Positions 11,080-23,100 of a stretch of DNA of 64,000 nt are shown piece by piece (positions within the stretch are counted from its first letter, which is position 1; every line of letters begins with the position of its first letter). This DNA comes from Campylorhamphus procurvoides (taxonomy: Eukaryota > Chordata > Aves > Passeriformes > Dendrocolaptidae): positions 62,001-126,000 of the forward strand of contig WBMV01000078.1 in NCBI GenBank assembly GCA_013396655.1, written 5' to 3'. The notes beneath the pieces are model-generated. The model made no database searches. It was not told the DNA's origin and saw only the letters and a list, made by a program, of their open reading frames with translations. The position numbers were made by a program, and so were the translations under genes.

Positions 11080-12170
11080 CCCCCCCATTACTCCTATTGG
11101 AAGGCTGATGGTCATAAAGTTATTTCCAGCCTAGACTTGTCAGGATTACTTCATGTTGCCCACGTGCAGCCCTTGTTCTGGTGTCTTGAATAGTTCTTTC
11201 CTCTTCTTTATTTTTCCCCTCAAATGTGTGTGTCCAAGAGATCACTCAGTGTGCCCTCCCAACTTTTGTTTTGCTGGGCTGAACAAGTGTCTTTACATTT
11301 CAATCTCCTCAATTAAGCTGTTTTCTGATAAGTCTTTTTACCCTTATTCCTCCTTGAACTTTTTGGATTTTTAACCACAAGAACCAGCTGCAGCATCCCC
11401 GAAGCCTCCTCACAATGTCTTGCCCACCAGCTCCAGCACTTCTCTGGCTGTTGGAAACATTTCAATTCCAGTATGTTGGTGCCTCAGTCAGTTTTGTTTT
11501 GGGCTGTTTGCTTGGCCCTTTCTCATTCTTGAACATTTTCCACACAAATGAATTTTCTTTCCAACTCACAGCAAAAACTATTGTTTATCCCCAATGTGCA
11601 CCTTCCTCATTCACCCCGTCGAATTCCAACCTTCCTCCATTCATCTTCCCAGTTACCCATTTTTCCTCTACATTCTGTCCCAGCTTTCCTGTGTGCTGAT
11701 GCTGCTTTCCAACATCATGTCATCAACAGATTTCATTAGCACACTTACTTTTTGTGCCAGGGTCATTAATAAAAACATTTAATAAGATCAGCCTCCTGAC
11801 CATTCCTGGAGGAGCTCTGCCGGTGACCTCCATCCATTCTGGTCCTTCTTTCAACACCACATCGCCTTTCACCAGTTTCCTGGCCTTACACTTCTGCTAA
11901 TCCCCATCTTTTTCCTCTCAGAATTTCCCACGTGGCACTGGATCACGTGCTTGGCTGAAGTCTTTGTGGATGTGATCTATCACACTTCCTTTGTCTAGAA
12001 AATTCATTATCTTCCCAGCTAACCTGATTAACTCTGTTTGATCTGATTTCCCCTCGGTGCAGTCCCAGTGTTTCCCCCCCTGTTTACCATTTCGTTTCAT
12101 GTTCTAATTAATCTCTCTTAGTATGCTCTGAAACCTCCATCCTGCTCAGGTTACTCAGATAGGCCTGGGG
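11080..12170 (-). mobile_element. ancient CR1/L3-type LINE remnant, strongly decayed
   Basis: The stretch carries, in order, sequence resembling the deeply shared amniote CR1-type LINE. A block near 11235-11400 matches the section before the RT end. A block at 11715-11820 has tttcattagcacacttac and gtcattaataaaaacattt, then tggaggagctctgcc. A block at 11930-12060 has tggcactggatcacgtgctt, ggctgaagtctttgtggatg and agctaacctgattaactctg. Divergence is far higher than in the young CR1 copies here. It reads on the minus strand. Borders are approximate. Confidence 0.6.
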
Positions 12171-12411
12171 TTGCTCACAGCACTTTTCTGTGGGGCAGCT
12201 GCAGCTCCAGCCACCTAATTTTGGGATACACACCCAGATGATGCTCAGTTGGAAGGGAAAGACTGGAACCCTGGGTGCATCAGTCCTGCCTTCATTAACC
12301 AGCTTGTTTCATTTAATGACAGTTCTTCCTGTGGCAGTGAGACCCCCCAGAACCACACAGAGCCTCTTCCATCCTGCCAAGCCCTGGCTCGGTGGGTTCA
12401 ACCAGTGATCT

Positions 12412-12640
12412 CGTAGAATCATGGAATCACAGATTCACTAAGGTTGGGAAAGATCTCCAAAGTATCAAGTCTAACTATCAACCCAGCACCACCACCATGT
12501 TCACCACTAAACCATTTCCTCAAGTGCCACATCCACATGTTTTTTGAACACTTCCAGAGATGGTGACTCCACCACCTCCCAGGGCAGCCCCTTCCAGTGC
12601 CTGACCACCCTTTCCATGGAGAAATTCCTNGCTGCAGGGG
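12412..12640 (-). mobile_element. CR1 LINE 3'-end fragment containing an unread base
   Basis: It starts with the inverted tail AGAATCATGGAATCACAGA and continues through gttgggaaagatctccaaag, acccagcaccaccaccatg and agatggtgactccaccacct. The single N of this region is at 12630. Confidence 0.85.
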
Positions 12641-13059
12641 TTGCTGTGACCCGAGGGCAGGATCCAGTGCACTCATCCTGCTCTCCTGTACCTGTGCCAT
12701 CCATTACCCTTACCCTGGCTGTGGTGACCCCAGGGCATCTCCCTGGACAGCAACTGCAGACAGAGACAGCAGTGAAATGGTTCTCTTTGGGCTGCACAGC
12801 ACCCGTGGTACAAACACGGGGAGAAGGGAAGTCACAGACGTGTAAGACAAGGTGGGGAAAAGCTCCTTTGCTGGGAGACGCTGCCAAGGGGTGCGTTTCA
12901 AGTGGGCATTGAGATGGTAAAATAATCAGCAGCTGAGCCCTGATTTTAAGAACACCCCGAGAGTGTCATTTCTGGGCCTCAGTTGTGAGATGTAAATGAG
13001 GCAGGGGTTGAAGCCTGAAGCTGTGAAGTGGCATCACTCCCCATCCGGAGCCAGGGAAG

Positions 13060-13450
13060 GGGAGAGGGAGAAGCGGGAGAGCAAAAGGCAGTAGACATCT
13101 TCTTAATTACATTTGCATATGCAGCTGTTCAAACAGACTGAACTTCATCAGTGCTTGTTCATACCTATCAGGAGATTTAGAGCAGCTGTAGTCAACCCAC
13201 ATAGCAGGATTGTACAAATCTGGTGGTAAAATAAGCCCCTGGGCACCCTGCTCACCCAAGCTGTCCATCACTCAAAGGGACAAGCAATTAGTTGTATTTC
13301 AATCTTTAAAAAAAAATGGAATTGTGTGAAATATCCGAGGGCGACTGCTTACAGCTTGGTTTCCAAGGATACATGTTGCAGAATTAAATCATTAATTTAT
13401 ATTTCTGAAAATGGTGATGAAATGTGTTAATTTGTACATTACCAAAGAGG
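13060..13450. other. candidate conserved non-coding element in the STX8 intron
   Basis: This is repeat-free sequence with clustered developmental-type motifs: TTAATTA at 13103-13109, a perfect octamer ATTTGCAT at 13111-13118 (POU site), an E-box CAGCTG at 13122-13127, CAATTAG near 13286, and AATCATTAATTTAT near 13387. Low repeat content and dense homeodomain/POU motifs are typical of enhancers. Conservation cannot be tested here, so this is inference. Confidence 0.3.
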
Positions 13451-14384
13451 CTCAAACTTGCCTCCTTCTGCCTTTTCTTTCCTAATATGCTCAATGACAG
13501 AATAATTGCTCTTCCCAATCTGGAGCTGAAATACAACGGTGTTCGAGCTTGGGAATTTTGTGCCACATTAAATCTAAATTAGGGGGGAAATAGTCGGGGT
13601 TAAACATTTTTAGTACTTCTTGTGACTTTGAAATTCTGCCTTAGTCTTTGGCTCCCAAATGTTGAGCCATTTCCAACCTCCCTTGGTGGTGTCACCCTAA
13701 ATCCAGCCCAACCCCGAGCTGTCCTGGGCACACAGTGCCTGGGCAGAGCAAAGGTCCAGCATCTGGAATTCTGCTTACCAGGCCTCGGGCACTTGAGGGA
13801 CACAACAATGCACGGAGGATGTGGTCAATGGAGAAATTAGTCTGCTAGGGACAAGTGGTTATGCTGTCTCTTCAGGGCTTTCTGAGATGCATGGAAGATG
13901 CTGATCCCACCAGAAACCAGGGATATAAATCAACAGGGGCTCTGATCTCAAATATTCCTTGTTCTGCAAAAGGCAGTAGGATTCCTGCCATTGTGCTAGC
14001 TGGCTGGAGGAGAACTGCCCTCAGATACAGGCCAAGAGCAGCAAGACAGTCCTGCCCTTATGAGGGGCTTGTCATATTTAGGGATGCGTTATGGCACATC
14101 TAGTGTTTTAGAAAATGATTTATTTAAGGTGGAAATCAAATGCATTCATGCAGCGTTTGTCTCGTGGCATTCAAATGCAGGAGTTAAGCTTCCAGCAGAG
14201 TGTTGATTAAAGCATGTGGCACATCTGGGATTGGTGGTTTCATTTTGGGAAAGCATGACGAGCTGCATGTTCAGCCAGGCCAGAGAGCTGTGCCTGTAGG
14301 AACAGTCCTGACCAGAGAGTGTCCATGTTCCAGGGCTGTGCTCGGGGTGCTGAAGCAATGTGGGCTCTGTGGGGCTTGGTGGGT

Positions 14385-15130
14385 CCCTGTGAGCCTCAGG
14401 AGGTTCAGCCAGGCCAAGTGCAAGGTCCTGCAGTGGGTGGGAGTGATCCCAAGCACAGGAACAGGCTAGGTGGGAATGGATTGGGAACAGCCCTGGTGAG
14501 AAAGACTTGGAGATTGTCAAGAAGCTCAACATGCCCTGGCTGTGTTTGCTGGGACCCAGAAATCCTCCCAGTGCCCTGGGCTGGTCCCACAGCGTGGGCA
14601 GCAGTGCAGGGGGGGATTCTGCCCCTTCTGCCCCCTCAGGTGAGACCCCACCTGCAAAGCTGCTCCAGCCCTGGGGTCCAGCACAGCAAGGACATGGAGC
14701 TGCTGGAGAGAGGCCAGAGGAGGCACCAAAGATGCTCTGAGTGCTGGAGAGAGCTGTGGTTGTGTTCAGCCTGGAGAGGAGAAGGTTCTGGGAAGACCTG
14801 AGAGCTCCTTCCAGTGCCTAAAGGGGCTCCAGGAGAGCTGGAGAGGGACCTGGGACAAGGGAGGAAGGGACAGGACAAGGGGGAATGGCTTTAAGCTGAA
14901 GGAGGGTAGATTTAGCTTAGATATTAGGAAGAAATCCTTGGCTGTGAGGCTGGGCAGGCCCTGGCACAGGTTGCCCAGAGAAGCTGTGGCTGCCCCAACC
15001 CTGGAAGTGTCCAAGGCCAGGTTGGACAGGGCTTGGAGCAACCTGGGCTAGTGGAAGGTGTCCCTGCCCGTGGCAGGGGGTGGGACTAGGTGATCTTTAA
15101 GATCCGTTCCAACCCAAACCATTCTGGAAT
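14385..15130 (+). mobile_element. CR1 LINE 3' region, longest copy in the window (about 750 bases)
   Basis: This copy includes the lower ORF2/3' UTR transition (ccaagtgcaaggtcctgcag at 14415, gtgagaccccacctgcaaag at 14640). It continues through gttcagcctggagaggagaa, gggacaggacaagggggaat and agaagctgtggctgcccca, and ends in the ccaacccaaaccattctgga tail at about 15109-15130. It is close in sequence to the copy at 40165. No intact reading frame remains. Confidence 0.9.
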
Positions 15131-17869
15131 TTTCAGGAGTACCAGCAGGGAGCCAGGTTTGGGCTGGTGTGTGGGTACTGTTTCACACAGGGCAGGCACT
15201 GACTGTCCCGCTGCCTGCCCCGAGTGGGACCTCACACTCGTGTCCCCAGCATGTTCTGTGGAGCTCATGGAGTTTTCCACTGGATCAGCCCAGAGGAGCA
15301 GCTTGTGCTGTAGCTGTGGGATCACCAGATCCAGTGCAGAGGAGGGCAGGAGGTTAAATGGGACTATCCCTCTCATACCTGCCTCCTAGCACAGGGCAAG
15401 GTGCCATCTGAAGGGGCACCCATAGCCACCAGACCTTCTGCTTGGAGTCCAGGGGAAAAGCTGCTGAACTGACTGAAGTTCATAAAAGATTGTACAGCAA
15501 CAACAAGTCTGGCAATGATGAGTTGGGTTGGACTTGCTGCCGTGAGCAGGTCTGAGGGTGTGTGTTGCTACCTCTGGAAGGGGCCTCAGCACCTTCCTTT
15601 CGGTGGAACACACAGTCACAGCTTCTGTAAACTCACAAAACGGGGTTTTAAATCATGAGCTTAAGAAAGCAGCCCCAGTTTTAACACTGTCTTTTAAAAT
15701 AGGGAGTTTGGCAGATTCCAGTCCATGCCTTTGGCCTCGCTCTGCCACAGCTGAAGGTGTGAGAGCAGCCCTGGGGGAGGTACCTTTGAGGTGGCTGGAA
15801 CCTGGGCTACCTCTCTACTTACCTGAGTCTGCATCCTTTGCTCAGTGTCCCACTGCTGGGTGTCACACAGAGGTGACACACAGGAGGCTCACACTGATGC
15901 TGTTGTACCAGCACTGGGGCTGGTGTTTGCGGTGACTTCCACACCTCCATGGTACAGGCATAGTGTCACTGGGACATCACACTTGTTTGCAAACCCAGCT
16001 GGATGCTGGTGGCGCAGATCTGCAGCAGCAGAGTGGGATTTGCTGTTTGCACATGGCAGCCTGTGTACTTCAGACATCATTTCTCACTTTGGGGTAGGAG
16101 GAGGGAAGGGGTTTGTCTCTGCTGCAGGATGATCAATGACTTTGGGGTGAAATTCTGGTGAGTGCTGGGCTTTGCAGAGGAGTTGCAGGTCTGAGGTTGT
16201 GATTCGTGGGGCACTGGATGTGTTATGATTGTCTTGTACCACATCTCCAGATGGATTGCAACACACAGTAGCTCCTGTATACTACTTGTCTTCTGAATGT
16301 TAAAAGAAAATGCACCAGAACATTGCTTTTTTGGCAAGGAAAATAGTACCACTACCTCTGTTTCAGTGGAAACTTCATTTTCCAAGCCATGCTTTCTGAA
16401 TCTGTCTGGTTATGACATTATTTATCTGTGAGATGCACTGGGAAATGTTGGAAAACTTGCCTCTGATTTGCAGTAGCCTTTTGTGGGAGGTGCTGCAGGC
16501 TTGTACCTCACCCTTGGGTTCTTGTCTGCCTGATAATTAATTATGTTTGTCACTGTGGCTCCTGGAGCTCAGGAAAGCAGGGCCTGGTGCAGGGTGTGCC
16601 CAGCTCTCTCCTTCCCATCCCTCCTTGCAGGACTCCTCTGTAAACATCTTCCCCTTGATGCTTTCTTTTGTCAGGAACTTGAAAGAATACACTTCTTTTA
16701 AACTTCTCTCTGCTTCCACAGGGGGATAGTTTTATAGGGTGCAGACAGTGCCTGCTGGGATTTTTATGGCCTATAGTTTTCTTAGCAAATTTTGTTGTGT
16801 GCACAAGTTGGCTCGGCTGGGATGACCTTCTCTTGTTCATTAACTGTCTGTTGAAAAATATGTGTTTGGTGGTAGTTAGAGAGCCGTGATTGGGGTTATT
16901 TTAGGTGGTGCAGGGAGGTCTGATCCCTTCCTTCCCTCCTCATTATCAAGCAGCAGTGGCTGCATAAGGCCTGGTTTATTTACCTAATAAACTGCCTCTT
17001 GTATCGTCTAGGAAATGCTCACATTTTTCAGCCAAGAAATCCTAGTAACAGGCAAACAGAGGTCCAGCAGTCAGGTCTGGAGAAACAACAAAATGAAGGT
17101 CAGCTAATATTGCTGTTATTCTCTTTCCTGGTGGCCATGACAGCAGGGGTGGTTTATTTGAAGATCCCAGACTCGGAGTCATTGCTTGCATTGTTGGTCC
17201 CCCGAGCATGGGAGGCTGTGCCAACACTTGGGATATTAATGTATTCTACAGATCAGTGAATGAAGAATTCCTCCGCACTCCTTTCTTTTCAAGAAATCCC
17301 CTTCTCTCCCCTTCCCCCTTCTCCCCACACTTTGTTTGCCGTGCCTTTGTCTGCGGGGTGTTGCTGGGCATTTCTAATGAGCAGGGCAGGAATCGTGGCA
17401 GTGGGGCCGGGGTGGTGGGCATGGTCCCCTCGATCAGCACCGCTGGAGCAGCCACAGCACAGCACCAGGTGTGTGGCAGCTCACACGGGCACGGTTTGGG
17501 CATGTAAATATCCCAAGGAGGAGGACGAAAACAGGCTCCTTTTGGACACGTAGATCTCACTGCTTTGCTTCCTCCAAGGAGAAAATCCTACTCCATCCCC
17601 CCGCACGGCCATGATGCCTCTGTGCTTCTTTAGTATTCATCCCAGCTCCGTGGCCACAGCCATCCCCCAGCCCACCCCCAGCAGCTGCTCAAAAGGGCAG
17701 CATTAAAGCAATTCCTGCTCCTGGTGACTTACTGCCAGGGAATAATCAGGTTCTGCTTGGGAGGAACATGGAGCAACTTGGCTCTGACAATGGAAAGAAG
17801 CACAGGGAAGCAGAGGCTTGGTGGGACTGATCTGCTGAGGCTTTCCGGGGGTTCAGTGGGAATAAAGCT

Positions 17870-18020
17870 GGTTTCATGAAGAGACAATTATCTAATAATA
17901 ATAATGCCAGGGATTGGGGAAAGGCATCTGAGCAGGTTTTTTTATATATTCTCGTTCCGTAGCAGGAATTGTACTTAGATATTTTTAATATATACTTTGA
18001 TCCCTCATGGAAATGTTAAT
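17870..18020. other. candidate AT-rich non-coding element
   Basis: A repeat-free AT-rich block contains a GATA-type site (TTATCT near 17888), an AATAATAATAAT run, a TTTTTAATATATACTTTGAT stretch with a TCF/LEF-like CTTTGAT, and AATGTTAATGAGA. It has enhancer-like composition only, and conservation is untested. Confidence 0.2.
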
Positions 18021-18721
18021 GAGACAAAAACTGCTAAAGTGCTCTCCAGACACTGCCCTGCTTTGGAGAAGGCTGGACTGAAACGCAGCCCCTCCAAGGG
18101 CTTCCAACACAAGCAGCCCCTTTGTTTGCTCCTCTATATCCCAGAGACACGTCTGAACTTGGAGGGAGGATGAGAGGTGGCTGGAGAGGCTGGGCCAAAG
18201 GGTCAGCACTCCCCATTCACAGGGAAGGTGTTACTGAGGCCGGGCCTGCTGGGCAGTGCCCACTGGCATTTGAAGCGCAGCCGGGAGGCGCCCCTGGGGT
18301 GTGAGGGGGGTGGTGGGATGGTGGGATGCTTCGAGGCTGCTTTCACTTGGGCTTCATTAAGAATCGTGCAGACTTTGTCCTGAGAGGGCCTGTGTGAAGC
18401 TTCAGCCCTCCATGAGGAGCAGCTGGGGTGGGAGGGACACACACCCCGACCCCGATTTGTGCCCTGTTGGCAAACTGCAGTGAGTGGGAGCCGGGCACTA
18501 CCACAGGGCAGCCCTTGTGCTGCCTCCCACCTCAGCCCCACAGCCAACCCAGCCTCCTGTATGGTGAAACAGAAGTAATTCCTGCATGTAGGAAGGGTTT
18601 TGTCTCTGCAGGATCCTTCCTTGGTCCTGAGGGAGGGTCAGAGGTTCCACCAGAAAAGAACAAACACTATTCCATACCTAGCTGGTGCCCAGGTTTGTAT
18701 TTGCACAGGGAAGAGTACTAG

Positions 18722-18872
18722 CTTTGGGATTGCCCATCCTGGAGGTGTTCAAAGCCAGGCTGGATGGGGCTTGGAGCAACCTGGTCTAGTGGAAGGTGTC
18801 CCTGCCCATGGCAGGGTGAGTGAAACTCAATGATCTTTAAGGTCCCTTCCAACCCAAACCATTCTGATTCCA
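18722..18872 (+). mobile_element. CR1 LINE 3'-end fragment
   Basis: The short terminal part of CR1 runs from the aagccaggctggatggggct segment through gtggaaggtgtccctgccca to ccaacccaaaccattctgat at 18850-18869. Confidence 0.9.
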
Positions 18873-19039
18873 TGGGCCAGACAAACAATGAGCTATTGGA
18901 GGGATGGTGTGAGCAGTGGATGATGCTCATGGCCTTGGAACTCACCTAAAACAATCAAACCTACCCAGAATAACATGAAGGTTTTCAAGTGTGTGGTGTA
19001 AAAAAACGTGGCTGTTGCCATCAGCACCTTGTTTGCTCA

Positions 19040-19574
19040 GAGTTGTTACAAGCACATGCCACAGCAGCATCCATCCTCTTCAGACCTCACCTTGAGTACT
19101 GGGTGCAGTTTTGGGCACCACAATATAAAAAAGACATTAAGCTATTAGAGAGCATCCAAAGGAGGCCACAAGGATGGGGAAAGGTCTGGAGGGGAAGCCT
19201 TAGGGGAAGCAGCTGAGGGCACTTGGTGTGTTCAGCTGGAGAAGAGGAGACTGAGGGGAGACCTCACTGGGGTCTTCAACATCCTAATGAGGGGCAGCTC
19301 CAATCTCTGCTCTCTGTGATCACTGACAGGACCCAAGGGAACAGAGGGAGCTTTAGACTGGATATCAGGAAAAGGTTTTTCATCCAGAGGGTGGTTGAGC
19401 ACTGGAAGAGGCTCCCCAGGGCAGTGGTCACCGCACCAAGGCCTGTCTGAGTTCAGGAGGCTTTTGGACAACGCTCTGAGCACAGGGTGGGGTTGTTGGA
19501 GTGTCCTGTGCAGGGCCAGGAGTTGGGCTCGATGATCCTGCTGGGTCCTTTCCAACTCAGGAGATTCTGTGATA
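19040..19574 (+). mobile_element. CR1 LINE 3' end including the ORF2 C-terminal remnant
   Basis: In the plus frame at about 19063-19165 the copy encodes the hallmark end of CR1 ORF2, close to RPHLEYWVQFWAPQYKKD, followed by a LESIQRR-like stretch, so the 3' end of the reverse-transcriptase ORF is present. The frame then decays. Beyond it lie the 3' UTR segments ggatatcaggaaaaggtttt, gggtggttgagcactggaag, tgggctcgatgatcctgctg and the GATTCTGTGAT tail at 19563-19573. This subtype has a different 3' UTR from the 14 kb and 40 kb copies and matches the fragment at 1731. Confidence 0.9.
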
Positions 19575-21404
19575 GTTTCAGTGCTGGCACAGACAGGAGC
19601 AGTGAGTGGGCTGGAGCACAGTCAGGCTCTCCACACTGCTAAGGGTCAAAAAGGAGGACAAAAACCTGCTCACTTGGGGCAGGACTGCGAAAATTAGAGG
19701 GTTTATAAGCAATTTTGTATGGCTTATCAAGTGTCTAGTGAGGTATTTTTTCCACTCCTGGTGGAAGGGTGTCTCCAGGTTAATTGGGACTGGATCACCT
19801 CCCAAAGATGTGGTGTGGCCTTTGGTCCCAGAGCAGAATTCACCTAACCCTGTTGTTTGAAGTCCTCAGCTGAGGACTGTGGCTGTAATTCAGATGTTAT
19901 ATATGTCCTATGAGGTAGTTCCCGATGTGTAGGTGATAGCTGCTTCCTCCTGCCCCTCCCACTATGGGCAGGGGCACAAGGAATTTGCAGTTTGTACTGT
20001 CATTTGCCCTTTTTGCTGCTAGTTTCTGATTGCCTGTGAGAAAAGATGAGTAGTTTATACAACATAATGCTGTATCATGAGGGTTAGATTTTTACCATAA
20101 GAAGCATACCCTGCATAACTCTTCCAAATCTACCAAAATCAAGGAATTTGGAAAGTACAAACTGCAGAAGTGAAGAGATTCTCCCAGTTTTGTGCTTCTC
20201 AATGGGCTTGGTGGTTTTATTTAGCTGTGAGGTGTCCAGCTCCTGCAGGGCTGAGGGGTTTGATGGTCTTGGGGATCCCAGCAGTCAATGGTTTGTATTT
20301 AGCTCTAGAGCATTAGCAAGGTGGCAGTGCTGCTAAAAAGTTTGGGAAAGGCACCTTAGTGGAGCCAAAATGACTCATTCCTGCTAGAAAAGCAGCAAAT
20401 GTTTTTCTGGTATTTAAATAAAATGCAAAAATACTCACTTCCCACTTTGATATTGAATGAAAGACTTAAAAGCGAGGGGAGAAAGCCCCATGTTTAGGCC
20501 TTCTAGGAAAACACCAGCAGTGCCAAATGATTCATACTGGGTGTTTTACAACATGCTTTGAGAGGCAACACAGTGCCCTAAACAGGAACATTCCCAATTT
20601 CCTCGTATGAGATGACTGGATTTCTTCTTGCAAATTCTGTGTTCTGTGTTTGCAGACTTAGAGACACTTCATTGGGATGGTGTGTTTGGACAAGATACTC
20701 AGATCTCTTGGCAGCTGGGTGAAGGTTTAAAGTTGATTTCAGTTTTTGTTAGACCTTCAGGTTTGAATGGGGGATGAGGTGAAGAAGTGGATTTTCAGAT
20801 TTCACATTGCACCTCAACTGAAATAAGAATTCTTTACTTTCTCCACATCTCTCCCAGTGTTGTTTCTGCTTTACTGGTTATTGTGGTAATAACAACATTA
20901 TTAGTCTTTCCTTGGACACCTGGCTGCTTTGCTGTGTCCTCTATGCCACTTCTGACACCATTAAGTGTTTTATACTTGTTTACCACCGCCTTTGATATTT
21001 TTGAGGTGCTGATTGCTCTTGGTAGCTGAATGTAGTCCTGTTTAATGCAGAATAAGCTCAGTCCTCCTTTAAACATTCACAGCATATTTGTATGTGAATA
21101 TTAGTGGTTAACAGTCTATGAGAGAAACTTCCTTAGAAAGGAATATCTTGAGTTTAGATCAGCCAGCCTTGCCCGGTGATGAAAAGCCGTTCCTGTGCTG
21201 GGATCCTCCGCTGAGACCTCTCTGCATCTGGATTTGCTCCAGCTCAGAGCTGCGGAGCTGCTGTGATGTCCCTGCAGGAGAGCTGGGCTTTAGGTCTTTA
21301 GAGCCTGTTTGAAATAAGGAGTTGGTGGATTTGGAGGCCTCTTGTGTTCTGTGTTGTATATGCCCCGTTGAGATAAGGAAGGTTGAGTTCAGGTATGAAA
21401 TACT

Positions 21405-21588
21405 GGGTGGGGAGGGCCTGGAGAAGCTGTGGCTGCCCCATCCCTGGAAGTGTCCAAGGCCAGGTTGGACAGGGCTTGGAGCAACCTGGGCTAGTGGAAG
21501 GTGTCCCTGCCCATGGCAGGGGTTGGAATAAGACATCTGTAAGGTCCCTTCCCACCCAAACCATTCTATGATTCCATGATTCTGTGAC
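21405..21588 (+). mobile_element. CR1 LINE 3'-end fragment with intact tail
   Basis: It runs from agaagctgtggctgccccat to aaccattctatgattccatg and ends in three near-perfect 8-base tail repeats (ATTCTATG, ATTCCATG, ATTCTGTG), the diagnostic CR1 terminus. Confidence 0.92.
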
Positions 21589-22711
21589 ATCCAGGTTTGC
21601 TTCCCATGCTGTCTTTTGGCTGCCAAAGGAACACAAAAGATGATCTTCCAAGGAGGGGCGAGTCGATCTGATTTTCCTTTGCTGCTGTATAAATTAAAGT
21701 AAAGGGATGATGATGGCTTTTTGGGGGTCATCTTTTGGACTGCTAATTTAGGCAACAACCCCATGGTTAAGTCATCAAAGACTTGGAATTGGGTATATTT
21801 AGGTATTAAATAGCCTAATAAGCTGAGCTGGCTGCAGCCTGAGTGCTGTGGTGGCACCCAGAAGGGACTGGGTGTCCGTAGGTGGGGAGTCAGGTATTTT
21901 CATGAGTTATGACTGAACAAGTTTTACAGTGTATGAGCTTCAGTCGTCTGCTTCCTTGCTTAATTTGGCAGAGGTCACAGCAGAGCTGAGTGTGAGGTGA
22001 GAGGTGGTCTTTGCTGACTGGCCTTAGTGTGGTCTAGCTCACCTGAGACACCACGTCAGCTCCAGGACTGCGAGATAGTCAGGAGCACCCCTGTCTGCTG
22101 TTAAAGCCTTCATTCAGCATTAGGGTGGAAATGGGGATCACGAAGGCAGGACATGTGTTATTTCCAGGCAAGCTTCCCATCTTTGTGGGCTTGTGGAGCT
22201 GGTTCTGCCATCCCAGTGTGTTTGTGCTCTTCTGCCAAGGTTCTTGGAAGGTGAGTGCTAAAAAAGCCCTTATGGCCCTGAGGGAGCAACTGGGGGTTAA
22301 AGCGGAGTGACCACTGTGGGGAATTGCTGTCCTCTGCTGCCAGGCCACACTGGCTCTGTCCTGCACTTACTGACCTGTCTTGGTGGCTCCTTAAGGTATA
22401 TATTGTCCTTTATGGAACAGTTTGTCCCCATCTCAGTGCTGTGTCCCGGTCCCCTGTGCCTGCCTGGACTGCTGTCACTGTCCCCCTGCTCTTGGACCAT
22501 CTCAGAGCAGCTGTGACTGGGAAGTATGAGGAGAACTCGAGTGAAGCCCTTGAATTTCAGGGACAGGATCCTGAATTTGATTCCCTTTGCTCTGATGAGC
22601 TGTGAATTGCCTCTCAGTGCCCTGCAAGGGAAGCCACTTATTTGGTGGCTTGGTAAACCCAGTGTTTTTCCTGGTGGTTCCCAAGTGTCCCCATCACCAC
22701 TGTTGGGTTCT

Positions 22712-23100
22712 TAGAGAATCATGGAATGGGCTGGGTTGTAAGGGACCTTAAAGCTCATCAAGTCCCACACCCTGCCATGGGCAGGGACACCTTCCACCAG
22801 CCCAGGTTGCTCCAAGCCCTGTCCAACCTGGCCTTGGACACTTTCAGGGTTGGGGCAGCCACAGCTTCTCTGGGCACCCTGTGCCAGGGCCTGCCCACCC
22901 TCTCAGGAAACAATTCCCACTATCCCATCTAACCCTGTTCTGTGTCAGTTTGAATCCATTCCACCTTGTCCTGTCACTCCAGGCCCTTGTCCCAAGTCCC
23001 TCTCCTCCTCTCCTGGTACCCCTTTAGGCATTGGAAGGGGCTCTGAGTTCTCCCAAAACCTACCCTTCTCCAGGCTGAACAACCTCAACTCTCTTGGCAT
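22712..23100 (-). mobile_element. CR1 LINE 3'-end fragment
   Basis: The antisense tail (AGAGAATCATGGAATGG) is followed by ccctgccatgggcagggaca, caacctggccttggacactt, tccaccttgtcctgtcactc and aggctgaacaacctcaactc. About 390 bases of one CR1 copy are preserved. Confidence 0.92.

Noticed and set aside
21159..21857. Minus-strand open frame of 232 codons
   Set aside because: Its middle is the reverse complement of the CR1 at 21405-21588, so the apparent protein is a repeat artefact.
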